The translations under genes were made by a program, and so were the position numbers. Below the pieces are notes generated by a model. It ran no database searches, had not been told where the DNA came from, and was given only the letters and a program-made list of their open reading frames with translations. From assembly GCA_025353105.1 (NCBI GenBank), contig JANXRG010000100.1, positions 1 to 60,581 of the forward strand: 60,581 bases of DNA, given 5' to 3'. Position 1 is the first letter of the stretch. Each line of letters opens with the position of its first letter. This document shows positions 37,774 through 45,854 of this stretch, piece by piece. This stretch comes from Verrucomicrobiota bacterium (GTDB taxonomy: Bacteria > Verrucomicrobiota > Verrucomicrobiia > Chthoniobacterales > SZAS-18).

Positions 37774-39357
37774 GTGGACATACAAGGCTTCTCCCTGATT
37801 GGTTTTGGTCGCGGCGCGGCGGGCGGGGCAACCTGGCAGGCGACAAATCCCGCGGCGGGCGAAAAGCTCTCACCGGTTTTTCATTCGGCGAGCTCCGCCG
37901 AATTGGACGGCGCCGCACGCCTTGCGTCGGATGCGGCGCCGGCGCTTGCCCAATCCAGCGGGGCGGATCGCGGCAAACTTTTGCGCGCGGTTGCGTCGCG
38001 ACTCGAAGGCGCCGCTGCGGAACTTGCGGCGCGCGGGAACGCGGAGACGGCGCTGCCGCTCGCGCGGTGCAACGGTGAGATCGCGCGCACCGTGGGCCAG
38101 CTCCGCCTGTTTGCCGGCGTCGCCGAGACCGGCGACTGGTGCGATGCGCGGATCGAAACCGCGCAGCCCGATCGCAAGCCGGTGCCGAAGCCAGATCATC
38201 GCTCCATGTTCCGCGCCATCGGGCCCGTGGTGGTCTTTGGCGCGAGCAATTTCCCCTTCGCGTTCTCCACCGCCGGTGGCGACACCGCTTCCGCGCTCGC
38301 GGCCGGCAATCCCGTCGTCGTAAAAGCCCATCCGGCGCATCCCGGAACCGCGGAACTGGTGGGCCGATGCGTCGTGGACGCCGTGCGCGAAACCGGATTT
38401 CCGGAAGGAACTTTCTCCGTCCTGTTCGATGTCGGTTACGAAATCGGGGCGGCATTGGTCGGTCATCCGGCGATCAAGGCGGTGGGATTCACCGGGTCGC
38501 GGAAGGGCGGCCTGACGTTGATGGAGATCGCCGCAAAACGGCCCGAGCCCATTCCGGTCTTTGCCGAAATGAGCTCGGTAAATCCCGTGTTCGTGATGCC
38601 GCAGGCGTTGGCGGCGCGTTCCGCCACCATTGCGGGCGGCCTGCTCCAGTCCGTCACGATGGGCGTCGGGCAATTCTGCACGAATCCCGGATTAGTCGTC
38701 CTCGAGGCGTCGCCGGGCGCGACCGAATTTATCGCGCGTCTCGCCGATGGAATGGGTGCAGCTGCGGCCGAGCCGATGCTAACGTCCGGCATTCAAGCGG
38801 CTTATGCGCGAGGCGTCGCCGAGCGGTCCGCGGAACCCGGCGTGCGGGTCATTGCCCGTGGGACAAAGGGCGGACCCGGTTGCGCGGAGACGGCGCTATT
38901 TGCCACCGATGCCGCGACGTTTCTTGGCCGCCCCGCTCTCGCGGAAGAAATCTTCGGACCGGCCACCCTCGTCGTCGAATGCCGCGATCGCGCAGAGATG
39001 CATGCGGTCGCCCGGCATTTGAAGGGCAGTCTCACCGCGACGATTCAAGCTGACTCCGGGGACGACGGGGCCGAGTTGGCCGCCAGGCTCGCGGAGCGTG
39101 CCGGGCGTGTGCTGTTCGGCGGCTACCCGACCGGGGTGGAGGTGAGTCAGGCGATGGTGCATGGGGGGCCGTTTCCGGCGACGAGCGACGCGCGCACGAC
39201 CTCGGTCGGCAGCCGCGCGATTCATCGGTTCGCCCGCTTAATTTGTTACCAGGGATTTCCAGACGCGCTGCTGCCGCCGGAACTCCAGAACTCGAACCCC
39301 GGGGGTCTATTCCGGCTGGTCGATGGCCAGTTCAGTCGCGGGCCGGTAATTCCATAG
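37774..39357 (+). CDS. 2,5-dioxovalerate (alpha-ketoglutaric semialdehyde) dehydrogenase
   Basis: 527-residue aldehyde dehydrogenase of the type that ends hydroxyproline and pentose/glucarate pathways, giving 2-oxoglutarate. Catalytic Cys302 is in GVGQFCTNPGL and the general base Glu265 in VFAEMSSVNPVFV. NAD(P)-site GASNFPFAFSTAGGDTASAL is characteristic of this subfamily. It starts with GTG 37774, 13 nt after the deaminase stop. It completes the four-step route. A 12-bp hairpin follows about 90 nt downstream. Confidence 0.93.
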   Translation: MDIQGFSLIGFGRGAAGGATWQATNPAAGEKLSPVFHSASSAELDGAARLASDAAPALAQSSGADRGKLLRAVASRLEGAAAELAARGNAETALPLARCNGEIARTVGQLRLFAGVAETGDWCDARIETAQPDRKPVPKPDHRSMFRAIGPVVVFGASNFPFAFSTAGGDTASALAAGNPVVVKAHPAHPGTAELVGRCVVDAVRETGFPEGTFSVLFDVGYEIGAALVGHPAIKAVGFTGSRKGGLTLMEIAAKRPEPIPVFAEMSSVNPVFVMPQALAARSATIAGGLLQSVTMGVGQFCTNPGLVVLEASPGATEFIARLADGMGAAAAEPMLTSGIQAAYARGVAERSAEPGVRVIARGTKGGPGCAETALFATDAATFLGRPALAEEIFGPATLVVECRDRAEMHAVARHLKGSLTATIQADSGDDGAELAARLAERAGRVLFGGYPTGVEVSQAMVHGGPFPATSDARTTSVGSRAIHRFARLICYQGFPDALLPPELQNSNPGGLFRLVDGQFSRGPVIP

Positions 39358-39740
39358 GGCGTCATCGGGGGCGAAAATCGCCGTTTTGGCCGCGTAAACC
39401 GGCAACGTTGGCACGCGGTAGGCTACTCAAGTTGGTTGCCTGACCAGGCCCTTTCGCGCGGAAAATGTCCGGCGAAGGGGCCTTGGGCGGGCAAAGGTCA
39501 ACCCCGCGATTCATGTCTCCGTACATACGCGCAGGTTGGCGGACGGAATATTATCGCCCCCGGTGGCGTCCGGGATTCCGTGGTTCTCACCCCGCGAGAG
39601 CGTCGCTGGGCCGAGGAAGGGCGGTGCCCCCCGACCCCGGCATCACGATCGTCGAGGTCGATCGGAAACACTGGTTGGTGCGGATTTCCGAATCGTTGGT
39701 GGTCGTTTCCAAACCGGCGCCCTGACGATGCCACCGCGGC
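39358..39740. other. Intergenic region between the hydroxyproline cluster and lysA
   Basis: 383 bases with no convincing gene. The only structured part I see is the hairpin at 39446-39483. A 33-codon GTG frame (39624-39725) has a plausible beta-strand-like text (VEVDRKHWLVRIS) but no other support. Confidence 0.5.
39446..39483. terminator. Long hairpin after the hydroxyproline operon
   Basis: AGGCCCTTTCGC (39446-39457) pairs with GCGAAGGGGCCT (39472-39483) over 12 positions with one G:T wobble around a 14-nt loop. There is no T-run, so it may be a weak or factor-dependent terminator or protect the 3' end. Confidence 0.5.
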
Positions 39741-41042
39741 TTACCAGGCCGGGATGCTCTCGCCGCGGATGAGGTCGGCCAGAGATTGCCGCTCGCGCAC
39801 GACGGCGGCGCGTTGGCCGTCGACCAGGATTTCGGCGGGCATGGGTCGGGAATTGTAATTGGACGCCATCGCGAATCCGTAGGCGCCCGCGCTCATGAGC
39901 GCGACGACATCACCCGCATTGGTCAGCGGCAGTTCCCGGCCCTGCGCGAAGAAGTCGCCGCTTTCGCACACCGGGCCGACGACATCGGCCGTTTCACGTC
40001 TCGCGTCGCGGGCAGGCTCGCGGACCGGCACGATCTCATGGTAGCCGCTGTACAACGCCGGCCGGATGAGATCGTTCATGCCCGCGTCGACGATCACGAA
40101 GCGCTTGGCCGGTGTGACCTTACGGTACAGCACGCGCGTGAGCAGAACGCCGGCGTTGCCCACGATGAGCCGGCCGGGCTCGAGGAGGATGCGCAGTCCG
40201 AGCCCGCGCAGCAACGGCGCCACCGCGGCGGCGTAACCCTCGAGCGTGAGCGTCGGCGCGGGGGTGTCGCGGCGGTGCCACCATTCGTTTTCGCCGCTCG
40301 CGAGCGACGACTGGTACGCGATGCCGATGCCGCCGCCGATGCTCAGAAATTCGATGTCGTGCCCGGTCTTGAGTTTTTCGGCGAGCGGCAGCATGCGTTC
40401 CACCGCCATCGCGAAGGGCCCGGCCTCGGTGATCTGCGAGCCGATGTGCATCTGCACGCCCACCGGGCGCACGCCGCCAAGTTTGGCGGCCTTGGCGTAC
40501 ACGTCGGCGACGCGCTCGATGCCGATGCCGAACTTGTTTTCGCTCTTGCCGGTCGAGATGTATTTGTGGCCGCCGGCCGCCACGTCCGGATTCACCCGGA
40601 TGGCGAAGGGCGCCACTTTGCCGTGCGCCCGGGCGACCTCGGAGATGGCCGCGAGCTCGCTCTCGGACTCGACGTTGAAACTGTGGACGCCGGCCTCGAG
40701 CGCGTAGGCGATCTCGGCCTTCGTCTTTCCGACTCCCGCAAAAGTGCACTGCTCCGCCTTGCCGCCGGCCTGGAGCACGCGGAACAACTCGCCCGCGGAG
40801 ACGATGTCGAATCCGGCGCCCTCGCGGACGAGCAGATTCAGAATCGCGAGATTGGAGTTCGCTTTGACCGCGTAGCAGACGAGGTGATCGAGTGAGTGCA
40901 GCGAGCCCGAGAGACGGCGGTAGTGATCCCGCACCGTCGCGCTGGAATAGACGTACAGCGGCGTGCCGTGCTGGTCTGCGAGCGTCTCGAGGTTGACCTC
41001 TTCACAATGCAACGTGCCATTGCGATAGTGGAAGGAATGCAT
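39741..41042 (-). CDS. lysA: Diaminopimelate decarboxylase
   Basis: Last step of lysine synthesis, decarboxylating meso-diaminopimelate. 433 residues. The PLP lysine is Lys60 in VCYAVKANSN. HIGSQITEAGPF and the GGGIGI phosphate-binding loop follow. The C-terminal domain has the PVCESGDFFAQGRELP motif, whose cysteine reaches the partner active site in the dimer. It lies 24 nt behind pal on the same strand, so it may be read through from the tol genes. Confidence 0.96.
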   Translation of the reverse strand: MHSFHYRNGTLHCEEVNLETLADQHGTPLYVYSSATVRDHYRRLSGSLHSLDHLVCYAVKANSNLAILNLLVREGAGFDIVSAGELFRVLQAGGKAEQCTFAGVGKTKAEIAYALEAGVHSFNVESESELAAISEVARAHGKVAPFAIRVNPDVAAGGHKYISTGKSENKFGIGIERVADVYAKAAKLGGVRPVGVQMHIGSQITEAGPFAMAVERMLPLAEKLKTGHDIEFLSIGGGIGIAYQSSLASGENEWWHRRDTPAPTLTLEGYAAAVAPLLRGLGLRILLEPGRLIVGNAGVLLTRVLYRKVTPAKRFVIVDAGMNDLIRPALYSGYHEIVPVREPARDARRETADVVGPVCESGDFFAQGRELPLTNAGDVVALMSAGAYGFAMASNYNSRPMPAEILVDGQRAAVVRERQSLADLIRGESIPAW

Positions 41043-41066
41043 GGCGGCGACGAGCCAGCGGCCGGC

Positions 41067-41573
41067 CTACTTGGTAATGCCAAATTCCGCGCGGCGATTT
41101 TTCGCGTACGCAGCCTCGCTGGAGCCGGAGTCCACCGGCATCTCCATGCCGAAGCTGACCGTTTGGATGCGGTTCGGGTCGATGCCGAAACTGATGAGTT
41201 GCTCGCGCACCGCACCGGCGCGTTTCTCGCCCAGCGCACGATTATATTCGGGCGTGCCGCGTGCATCGGTGAAGCCGGCGATGATCAGATTGTTGCGCCC
41301 GCCCCTCAGGAAATCCGCGACGGCGCGAATCTTGGCGCTTTCCGAGGAGGGGACGGAAAAATTGTCGAATTCGAAATACACCGCCCCAAACTGGCTCTTG
41401 GAAACGTTCGAGCTGAGGAACGAGACGCCCTCGTCGCGGTTCGGCAGCGGCGTGCCGGTGACGTTGTCGGAGTCGCCGAACTGGCCGGGCTGTTGGGTGG
41501 TCTTCTTATCGGCGCAGGACGTGAAGGCGCAAATAAGCAGAAGGGCGAAAAGGGAGCGAAGCGTGGATGTCAT
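41067..41573 (-). CDS. pal: Peptidoglycan-associated lipoprotein (Pal, OmpA-like)
   Basis: 168 residues. The lipoprotein signal MTSTLRSLFALLLICAFTSC gives Cys20 for lipidation. The C-terminal OmpA domain has VYFEFDNFSVP and the peptidoglycan-binding consensus FTDARGTPEYNRALGEKRA. It links the outer membrane to peptidoglycan and works with TolB, encoded upstream. A heptamer array separates it from tolB. Family function and operon position agree. Confidence 0.94.
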   Translation of the reverse strand: MTSTLRSLFALLLICAFTSCADKKTTQQPGQFGDSDNVTGTPLPNRDEGVSFLSSNVSKSQFGAVYFEFDNFSVPSSESAKIRAVADFLRGGRNNLIIAGFTDARGTPEYNRALGEKRAGAVREQLISFGIDPNRIQTVSFGMEMPVDSGSSEAAYAKNRRAEFGITK

Positions 41574-41576
41574 GGT

Positions 41577-41748
41577 GAGAAACTCGAAATTCGAAACGAG
41601 AAGTAAGTTGAAAAGTTAGAAACTCAAAAGACGCCGCCGTTATTTCTTGGCGCGCGAAGAACGGCGAAGGGATATTGTACCGATGGGAATCGATGAGGCG
41701 CAGACTCTTTGAAACTTGGTTGTTTGATTTCCTTTTCTTCGAGTTTCC
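41577..41748. repeat. Heptamer inverted array D (GAAACTC type) between tolB and pal
   Basis: Left arm 41577-41625 carries GAAACTC, GAAATTC, GAAACGA and GAAGTAA heptamers. A short inverted arm (CTTCGAGTTTCC) lies at 41732-41748. It interrupts the tolB-pal gap inside a likely operon. Confidence 0.7.
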
Positions 41749-41760
41749 CGCCCAGCAGCG

Positions 41761-42642
41761 TCACCTTGACATCGAGGGTTCCGAAATCTGCCCGAGTCCG
41801 CTCGCGAGCGTTTTCTGCGCGCCCGTCAGAGTGTCGATCATCATCAACGACGATCCGTTGCTGAACACGACGTGGCGCGAATCCGACGCCCAGGCGGGAT
41901 CCTGGCCGGCGGCGATGATTTTCGATCCGCCGGTCGCCAGATCGAGCACCGCAATCTGGAAGCCGCCGCTTCGCGCGACGAAGGCCACCTTGCTGCCGTC
42001 CGGCGACCAGCTCGGCTCGGTGCAGTAGGAGTAGCCGCTGTTGATCCGCGAAGCACCTCCGCCGCCCGCGGAGATGCGGTACAGTTGCGGGGAGCCGCCC
42101 GCATCCGATACGTAGATGATCTCATCGCCGCGCGGCGACCACGTCGGCGAGGATTCGACTGAAGGCGTGCGGGTCAGGCGTCGCGCGGCCCCGCCGGAAA
42201 CCGACGAGACGTAAAGCTCAGGGTTGCCGTCCTTCGAGGCGGTGAACGCGAGCTGCGAGCCGTCCGGTGAAAACGCCGCTCCCGTGTTCGTGCCCGGGAA
42301 TTTGATCACCCGGTCGCGCGAGCCACTCGCGAGATCGATGACGTAAATGTCGGCGTAACCGCTTTGGTAACCCGTGTATGCCAGCTTCCGGCGGTCCGCG
42401 CTCAGGGCGGGACCGACGCTGATGCCGTTGTCACGCGTGAGCTGTTGCAGGCCAGAACCATCGCCGTTGCAGGTATAGACCTCCTTATGGCCGGTCTTGT
42501 TCGCGATGAACGCGATTTTCGCGCTGGCGAGTTCCGGTGGGAACGCGACGCCGGACTTCTTGATCGTAATCGTGGGCTCCTCGCCGAGCAGTGGAAGCGT
42601 GACGACGGAGAGGGCGAGCGCGGCGAGGAGGCGTGGATTCAT
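41761..42642 (-). CDS. tolB: Tol-Pal system beta-propeller protein TolB
   Basis: 293 residues from ATG 42642, with signal sequence MNPRLLAALALSVVTLPLLG. The propeller carries repeated WSPDG/FSPDGSQLAF-type motifs (AAFSPDGSQLAFTAS, PTWSPRGDEIIYVS, PSWSPDGSKVAFVA). TolB is periplasmic and binds Pal. The chain is shorter than E. coli TolB (about 430) and lacks most of the N-terminal alpha/beta domain. Upstream in-frame sequence to 42792 overlaps the TolA-like gene and is not used. Confidence 0.9.
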   Translation of the reverse strand: MNPRLLAALALSVVTLPLLGEEPTITIKKSGVAFPPELASAKIAFIANKTGHKEVYTCNGDGSGLQQLTRDNGISVGPALSADRRKLAYTGYQSGYADIYVIDLASGSRDRVIKFPGTNTGAAFSPDGSQLAFTASKDGNPELYVSSVSGGAARRLTRTPSVESSPTWSPRGDEIIYVSDAGGSPQLYRISAGGGGASRINSGYSYCTEPSWSPDGSKVAFVARSGGFQIAVLDLATGGSKIIAAGQDPAWASDSRHVVFSNGSSLMMIDTLTGAQKTLASGLGQISEPSMSR

Positions 42643-42721
42643 CGAAGGAGCGGACAAAAAAAGTGAACGGAACTTTTCGGCGAAAGCACGGGAATCGCAA
42701 GTGGCGGACGTGTCGCACCGA

Positions 42722-43912
42722 TCAGTCCAGCTCGAAATCGATCGAAAGCGTGTACGGCGCGCTCTTGGCGAGGCTTTCGGGCAGGGCCTCAATTTTTTTC
42801 ACGCGTGACGCGGCGTCGAGGACGGATTGATCCATCAGCTCAAGGCCCGACGATCGCGCGATCTCGTAATGCGAAACGGTGCCGTCCCGCTCAATCCGGA
42901 TGCGCAGCTTGGTGGCGTATTTCTTCTCGGTCGTCGAAATGGATGTCGGCTGATTCCACTGCCCGTTGAAACGCTCGTGAATGAGGTTGTAGTACCAGCC
43001 CACATCCGCACCTTTGTTGCCGCCGGCGCTCTTCGCCGTCGCTGAAGTGCCGCGCCCCTCGCGCGCGGTACCGCCCGGGCCGCCGGCGGCGCCCGGTTCA
43101 CCCGCATCGGGTCGGGTTGCCGGCCGCACGGCAATTTCCTCGGCGGCGCTGTTCTCGGTGCCGTCGGGCCGCGTGCCCTTTCGGACGTCCACGCCGGATT
43201 CGGGGGTGGGGCCCGCCGGATTCGGCGGCGCCTCAGCGAGCACGGGCTTGGGCGTGGCGGACGGAGTCTTCGGGACGGAGTTGGTCTTCCTTTTTGGCGT
43301 GGGCGCCGGGTCGACCTCTTCCTGGACGGGCGTGGGCGTCGCCTTGGGTCTGGAAATTTCGGTCGGTTTCTTCGTCGGCGTTAGGGTGGGCTTCGGCGTC
43401 GGTTTTGGCGTCGGTTTCGGCGTCGACTTCGGCTTCGGTGTTGGCGTCGGGGTCGGTGGAGCGGTCGGCTCGGGACTGAGCAGCTGCGTTGGCAACGGCG
43501 TGCGGGTCGGCTGCGGCGTGGGCGCCGGCGTGCGGGTGGGGCGAGGCGTGGGCGTGGCCTGGACCGGCGGCGTCGCGCCAACCGTTGCAATCTCGCTTTC
43601 GGGCTCGGGCCCGCGCGGCGTGGGCGTCGCCCGCGCATTTCGGTTTGGGGTCGGTGCAGGCGGGGCGGCGGGCTGGTCGGGAATCACGATTACCGGCTCC
43701 TTCGTGATCGGTTGCGCGGCCCTCGCCTTGGGTGCGGGTTCGCGTGCAGCACCCGCCATCGCGGCGGGGTCGAGCCAGGTGGGTGTCTCCGGCGGTTTCT
43801 TCGGTGCGCTGCGCTCGGAAAATCCCCACCAGACCAGGCCGCCGATCACGACGACGTGGGCCGCGGCGATCAGCATCACCGAGCGGCGGAAATTGGGTTC
43901 GGACGAAGACAT
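42722..43912 (-). CDS. TolA/TonB-like energy transducer with Pro-Thr-rich linker
   Basis: 396 residues. An N-terminal span (SVMLIAAAHVVVIGGLVWW) is followed by a roughly 200-residue linker of PTP and KPTPKPTP repeats, which could stretch across the periplasm. The C-terminal domain of about 90 residues (GWYYNLIHERFNGQWNQP ... KLRIRIERDGTVSHYEI) is TonB_C/TolA-like. Position between tolR and tolB makes it the TolA functional counterpart, though the linker is proline-rich like TonB and not alpha-helical like E. coli TolA. Confidence 0.88.
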   Translation of the reverse strand: MSSSEPNFRRSVMLIAAAHVVVIGGLVWWGFSERSAPKKPPETPTWLDPAAMAGAAREPAPKARAAQPITKEPVIVIPDQPAAPPAPTPNRNARATPTPRGPEPESEIATVGATPPVQATPTPRPTRTPAPTPQPTRTPLPTQLLSPEPTAPPTPTPTPKPKSTPKPTPKPTPKPTLTPTKKPTEISRPKATPTPVQEEVDPAPTPKRKTNSVPKTPSATPKPVLAEAPPNPAGPTPESGVDVRKGTRPDGTENSAAEEIAVRPATRPDAGEPGAAGGPGGTAREGRGTSATAKSAGGNKGADVGWYYNLIHERFNGQWNQPTSISTTEKKYATKLRIRIERDGTVSHYEIARSSGLELMDQSVLDAASRVKKIEALPESLAKSAPYTLSIDFELD

Positions 43913-43969
43913 CGGCGCTACGACAACGGCAGCGACGGGCGCCGCGAACGAGGCGGTGAAGCGATCATG

Positions 43970-44404
43970 TCATGGGGTCGCCGCCGATTCACTCTGCGCC
44001 AGCACGCCGACTTTTGTGATGCCCGCCGCCTTCAACGCATCGAGCAGGTTCATTAGTTTTTGCACGGAGAGCTCACGGTGGGGGCGAATTACCACGGCGG
44101 CGTCGGGCTTGTTCCGCCGCAACTCCACGAGTCGTGCGGTGAGCGCGTCCGGCGACACGGCCTCCCCGTTGAGCGTGATTCTCTCGAGTCGATCGATCGC
44201 CAGGGTCTGGACCTTGTCGGGGTCGACCGCGTTTCTTCCGGCCTTGCTGCTGGGGACGATCAGATCGGTGCTGCTTTCGAGCAGCGGCGTCGTAATCATG
44301 AAGATCACCAGCAAGACAAAGCAAAGGTCGAGCAACGGCGTGACGTTGATTTCCGCCAGCGAGCTCTGGCCGCGGCTGGAGAATCGCTGGGAGTAACGGC
44401 GCAT
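43970..44404 (-). CDS. tolR: Biopolymer transport protein TolR/ExbD
   Basis: 144 residues. The single N-terminal span contains INVTPLLDLCFVLLVIFM with the proton-path aspartate of the DxxFxLLxFF motif. The periplasmic domain follows. It works with TolQ as the proton-driven motor that pulls the TolA-like protein. The gene lies between tolQ and the TolA-like gene, with array E in the gap to tolQ. Confidence 0.94.
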   Translation of the reverse strand: MRRYSQRFSSRGQSSLAEINVTPLLDLCFVLLVIFMITTPLLESSTDLIVPSSKAGRNAVDPDKVQTLAIDRLERITLNGEAVSPDALTARLVELRRNKPDAAVVIRPHRELSVQKLMNLLDALKAAGITKVGVLAQSESAATP

Positions 44405-44405
44405 T

Positions 44406-44541
44406 AGAAGAAAAGGAACAAGGAAGAGGGAGGAAGGAGGAAATGGACGTTTCCCTGAGACGCGCGGCGGAAGCGATGACGATCAACCCGGCAACAGGAT
44501 TGCAGAGTTCCTCCTTCCTTTATGTTCCTTCTTCCCTTCAT
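44406..44541. repeat. Heptamer inverted array E (AAGGAAG type) inside the tol operon
   Basis: Left arm 44406-44440 is AAGGAAC, AAGGAAG, AGGGAGG, AAGGAGG. Right arm 44510-44541 is the inverted form (CCTCCTTCC ... GTTCCTTC). It lies exactly in the tolQ-tolR gap. The right arm overlaps the last few bases of tolQ and the left arm starts just upstream of tolR. Confidence 0.75.
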
Positions 44542-45311
44542 CTAAATGTCGCCAGGCGCTCGACGAGGTTCGGCCCGTGGCTCACGTACTTGTGCTCGAA
44601 CTCGCTCGAGAGCTCGGCTGCGAAATTCTCCATCTGCACGAGCTGCGAGCGGATGCTCGTGACGATGTAGTTGTAGCCGAACATCGCTGGAATCGCGACG
44701 AGCAGAGCGACCACCGTCGTGATCAGCGCGCCGGAAACTCCGGGCGCCATCGCCGCGAGGTTTGGCGCGCCCGCGATCGCTACGCTCGTGAAGGTGTCCA
44801 TCACGCCCCAGACCGTCCCGAGCAGGCCCAGGAAGGGAGCGCCGCTCACCGCGGTGGCCAGCAGGATGGTCTGAGATTCAAGCTTGAGGCCCTGTTCGCC
44901 AACCGCCCGCTCCATCGCGGTGACGACCGCGCGATGTTGCACCGGTGAAATCTTGGGCGCCATCTCGAGCCGCGCGGGAAAGGTCTCGTCGATCTCCGTC
45001 GAACCGAGCAATTGAAACGCCAGTTCGTCGCAACCCGCCACGTAGACCGCAAACGACGGCGCGCCTTCGAAGCTGGCTCCGTCGCGATACAGCCGCAGCG
45101 GCTCCCGGTCCGAGCGGAAATGCGCGAGGAAATGGTCGGTCTGCCGACGCGCGAAATTCAGCGTCCGGATCTTCGTCACCATGATCGCCCAGCTAAAAAT
45201 CGAGCCGACGAAAAGCACCCCGAGGACAATTTTCCCGGGAATAGACGACTCCTGCAGCGCAAAGGTCAGCGCGTTCGTCGCGAGGATCGGGAAAAGGACG
45301 GTCGTTGCCAT
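44538..45311 (-). CDS. tolQ: Biopolymer transport protein TolQ/ExbB (MotA family)
   Basis: 257 residues from ATG 45311. Three hydrophobic segments: the first near residue 25 (KIVLGVLFVGSIFSWAIMV), the second and third in LATAVSGAPFLGLLGTVWGV and ALITTVVALLVAIPAMFGYN. GTVWGVMDTF is the ExbB/TolQ signature. It forms the proton channel with TolR. The Tol-Pal set here is complete: tolQ, tolR, TolA-like, tolB, pal. Confidence 0.94.
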   Translation of the reverse strand: MATTVLFPILATNALTFALQESSIPGKIVLGVLFVGSIFSWAIMVTKIRTLNFARRQTDHFLAHFRSDREPLRLYRDGASFEGAPSFAVYVAGCDELAFQLLGSTEIDETFPARLEMAPKISPVQHRAVVTAMERAVGEQGLKLESQTILLATAVSGAPFLGLLGTVWGVMDTFTSVAIAGAPNLAAMAPGVSGALITTVVALLVAIPAMFGYNYIVTSIRSQLVQMENFAAELSSEFEHKYVSHGPNLVERLATFR

Positions 45312-45417
45312 CAGCGCCGGAATGTTGCCCACAATCGCGGGCAATCCAAGCCGGGAATCGAGACGGCGACGGACGGCGTTTCATTCAGCGCGCCGCGCCG
45401 GAAAATTTTTCCGCCGA

Positions 45418-45744
45418 TCAGGCGAGCGAATCCAGTTTCGCCAGAATCGTCTGCTTGTTCGTCGCGCCGAGGTGCTGCGCCTTCAGTTCGCCGCCGTTGA
45501 AGAACAACAGCAGCGGGATGCTCTGCACCTTGAAGCGCACGGCTGCCAGCTCCTGGTTTTCGTCCACGTTGACCTTCGCGATTTTCACCGCGCCGTCGCG
45601 CTCCTTGGCAATCTCGTCGAGTACCGGCGAGATCATCCGGCACGGGCCGCACCAAGGGGCCCAGAAATCGACGATGACGGGGGTCTTGGCCTGAAGGACT
45701 TCCTGGTCGAAATTGGCGCTCGTGAGTTCAATGGCGTTGGACAT
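45418..45744 (-). CDS. trxA: Thioredoxin
   Basis: 108-residue classical thioredoxin with active site FWAPWCGPCRMISP and the cis-proline in VQSIPLLLFFNGG. Cytoplasmic disulfide reductant for ribonucleotide reductase and other enzymes. The cognate reductase is not in this window. It precedes tolQ by about 100 nt on the same strand. Confidence 0.97.
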   Translation of the reverse strand: MSNAIELTSANFDQEVLQAKTPVIVDFWAPWCGPCRMISPVLDEIAKERDGAVKIAKVNVDENQELAAVRFKVQSIPLLLFFNGGELKAQHLGATNKQTILAKLDSLA

Positions 45745-45854
45745 GGGGATATGTAATTTTCGTTGTTACAATTGATCCTTCCCTAATTTTGCGGGGCACG
45801 CAAGGGGATCGGAAGAAGGATGACATTCTCCGGAGGACCGGCCCGCCGGCAAGC

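Noticed and set aside
39624-39725. 33-codon GTG frame between the ALDH gene and lysA
   Set aside because: The text looks protein-like near its middle but there is no ribosome site, no family and no conserved context that I can see.
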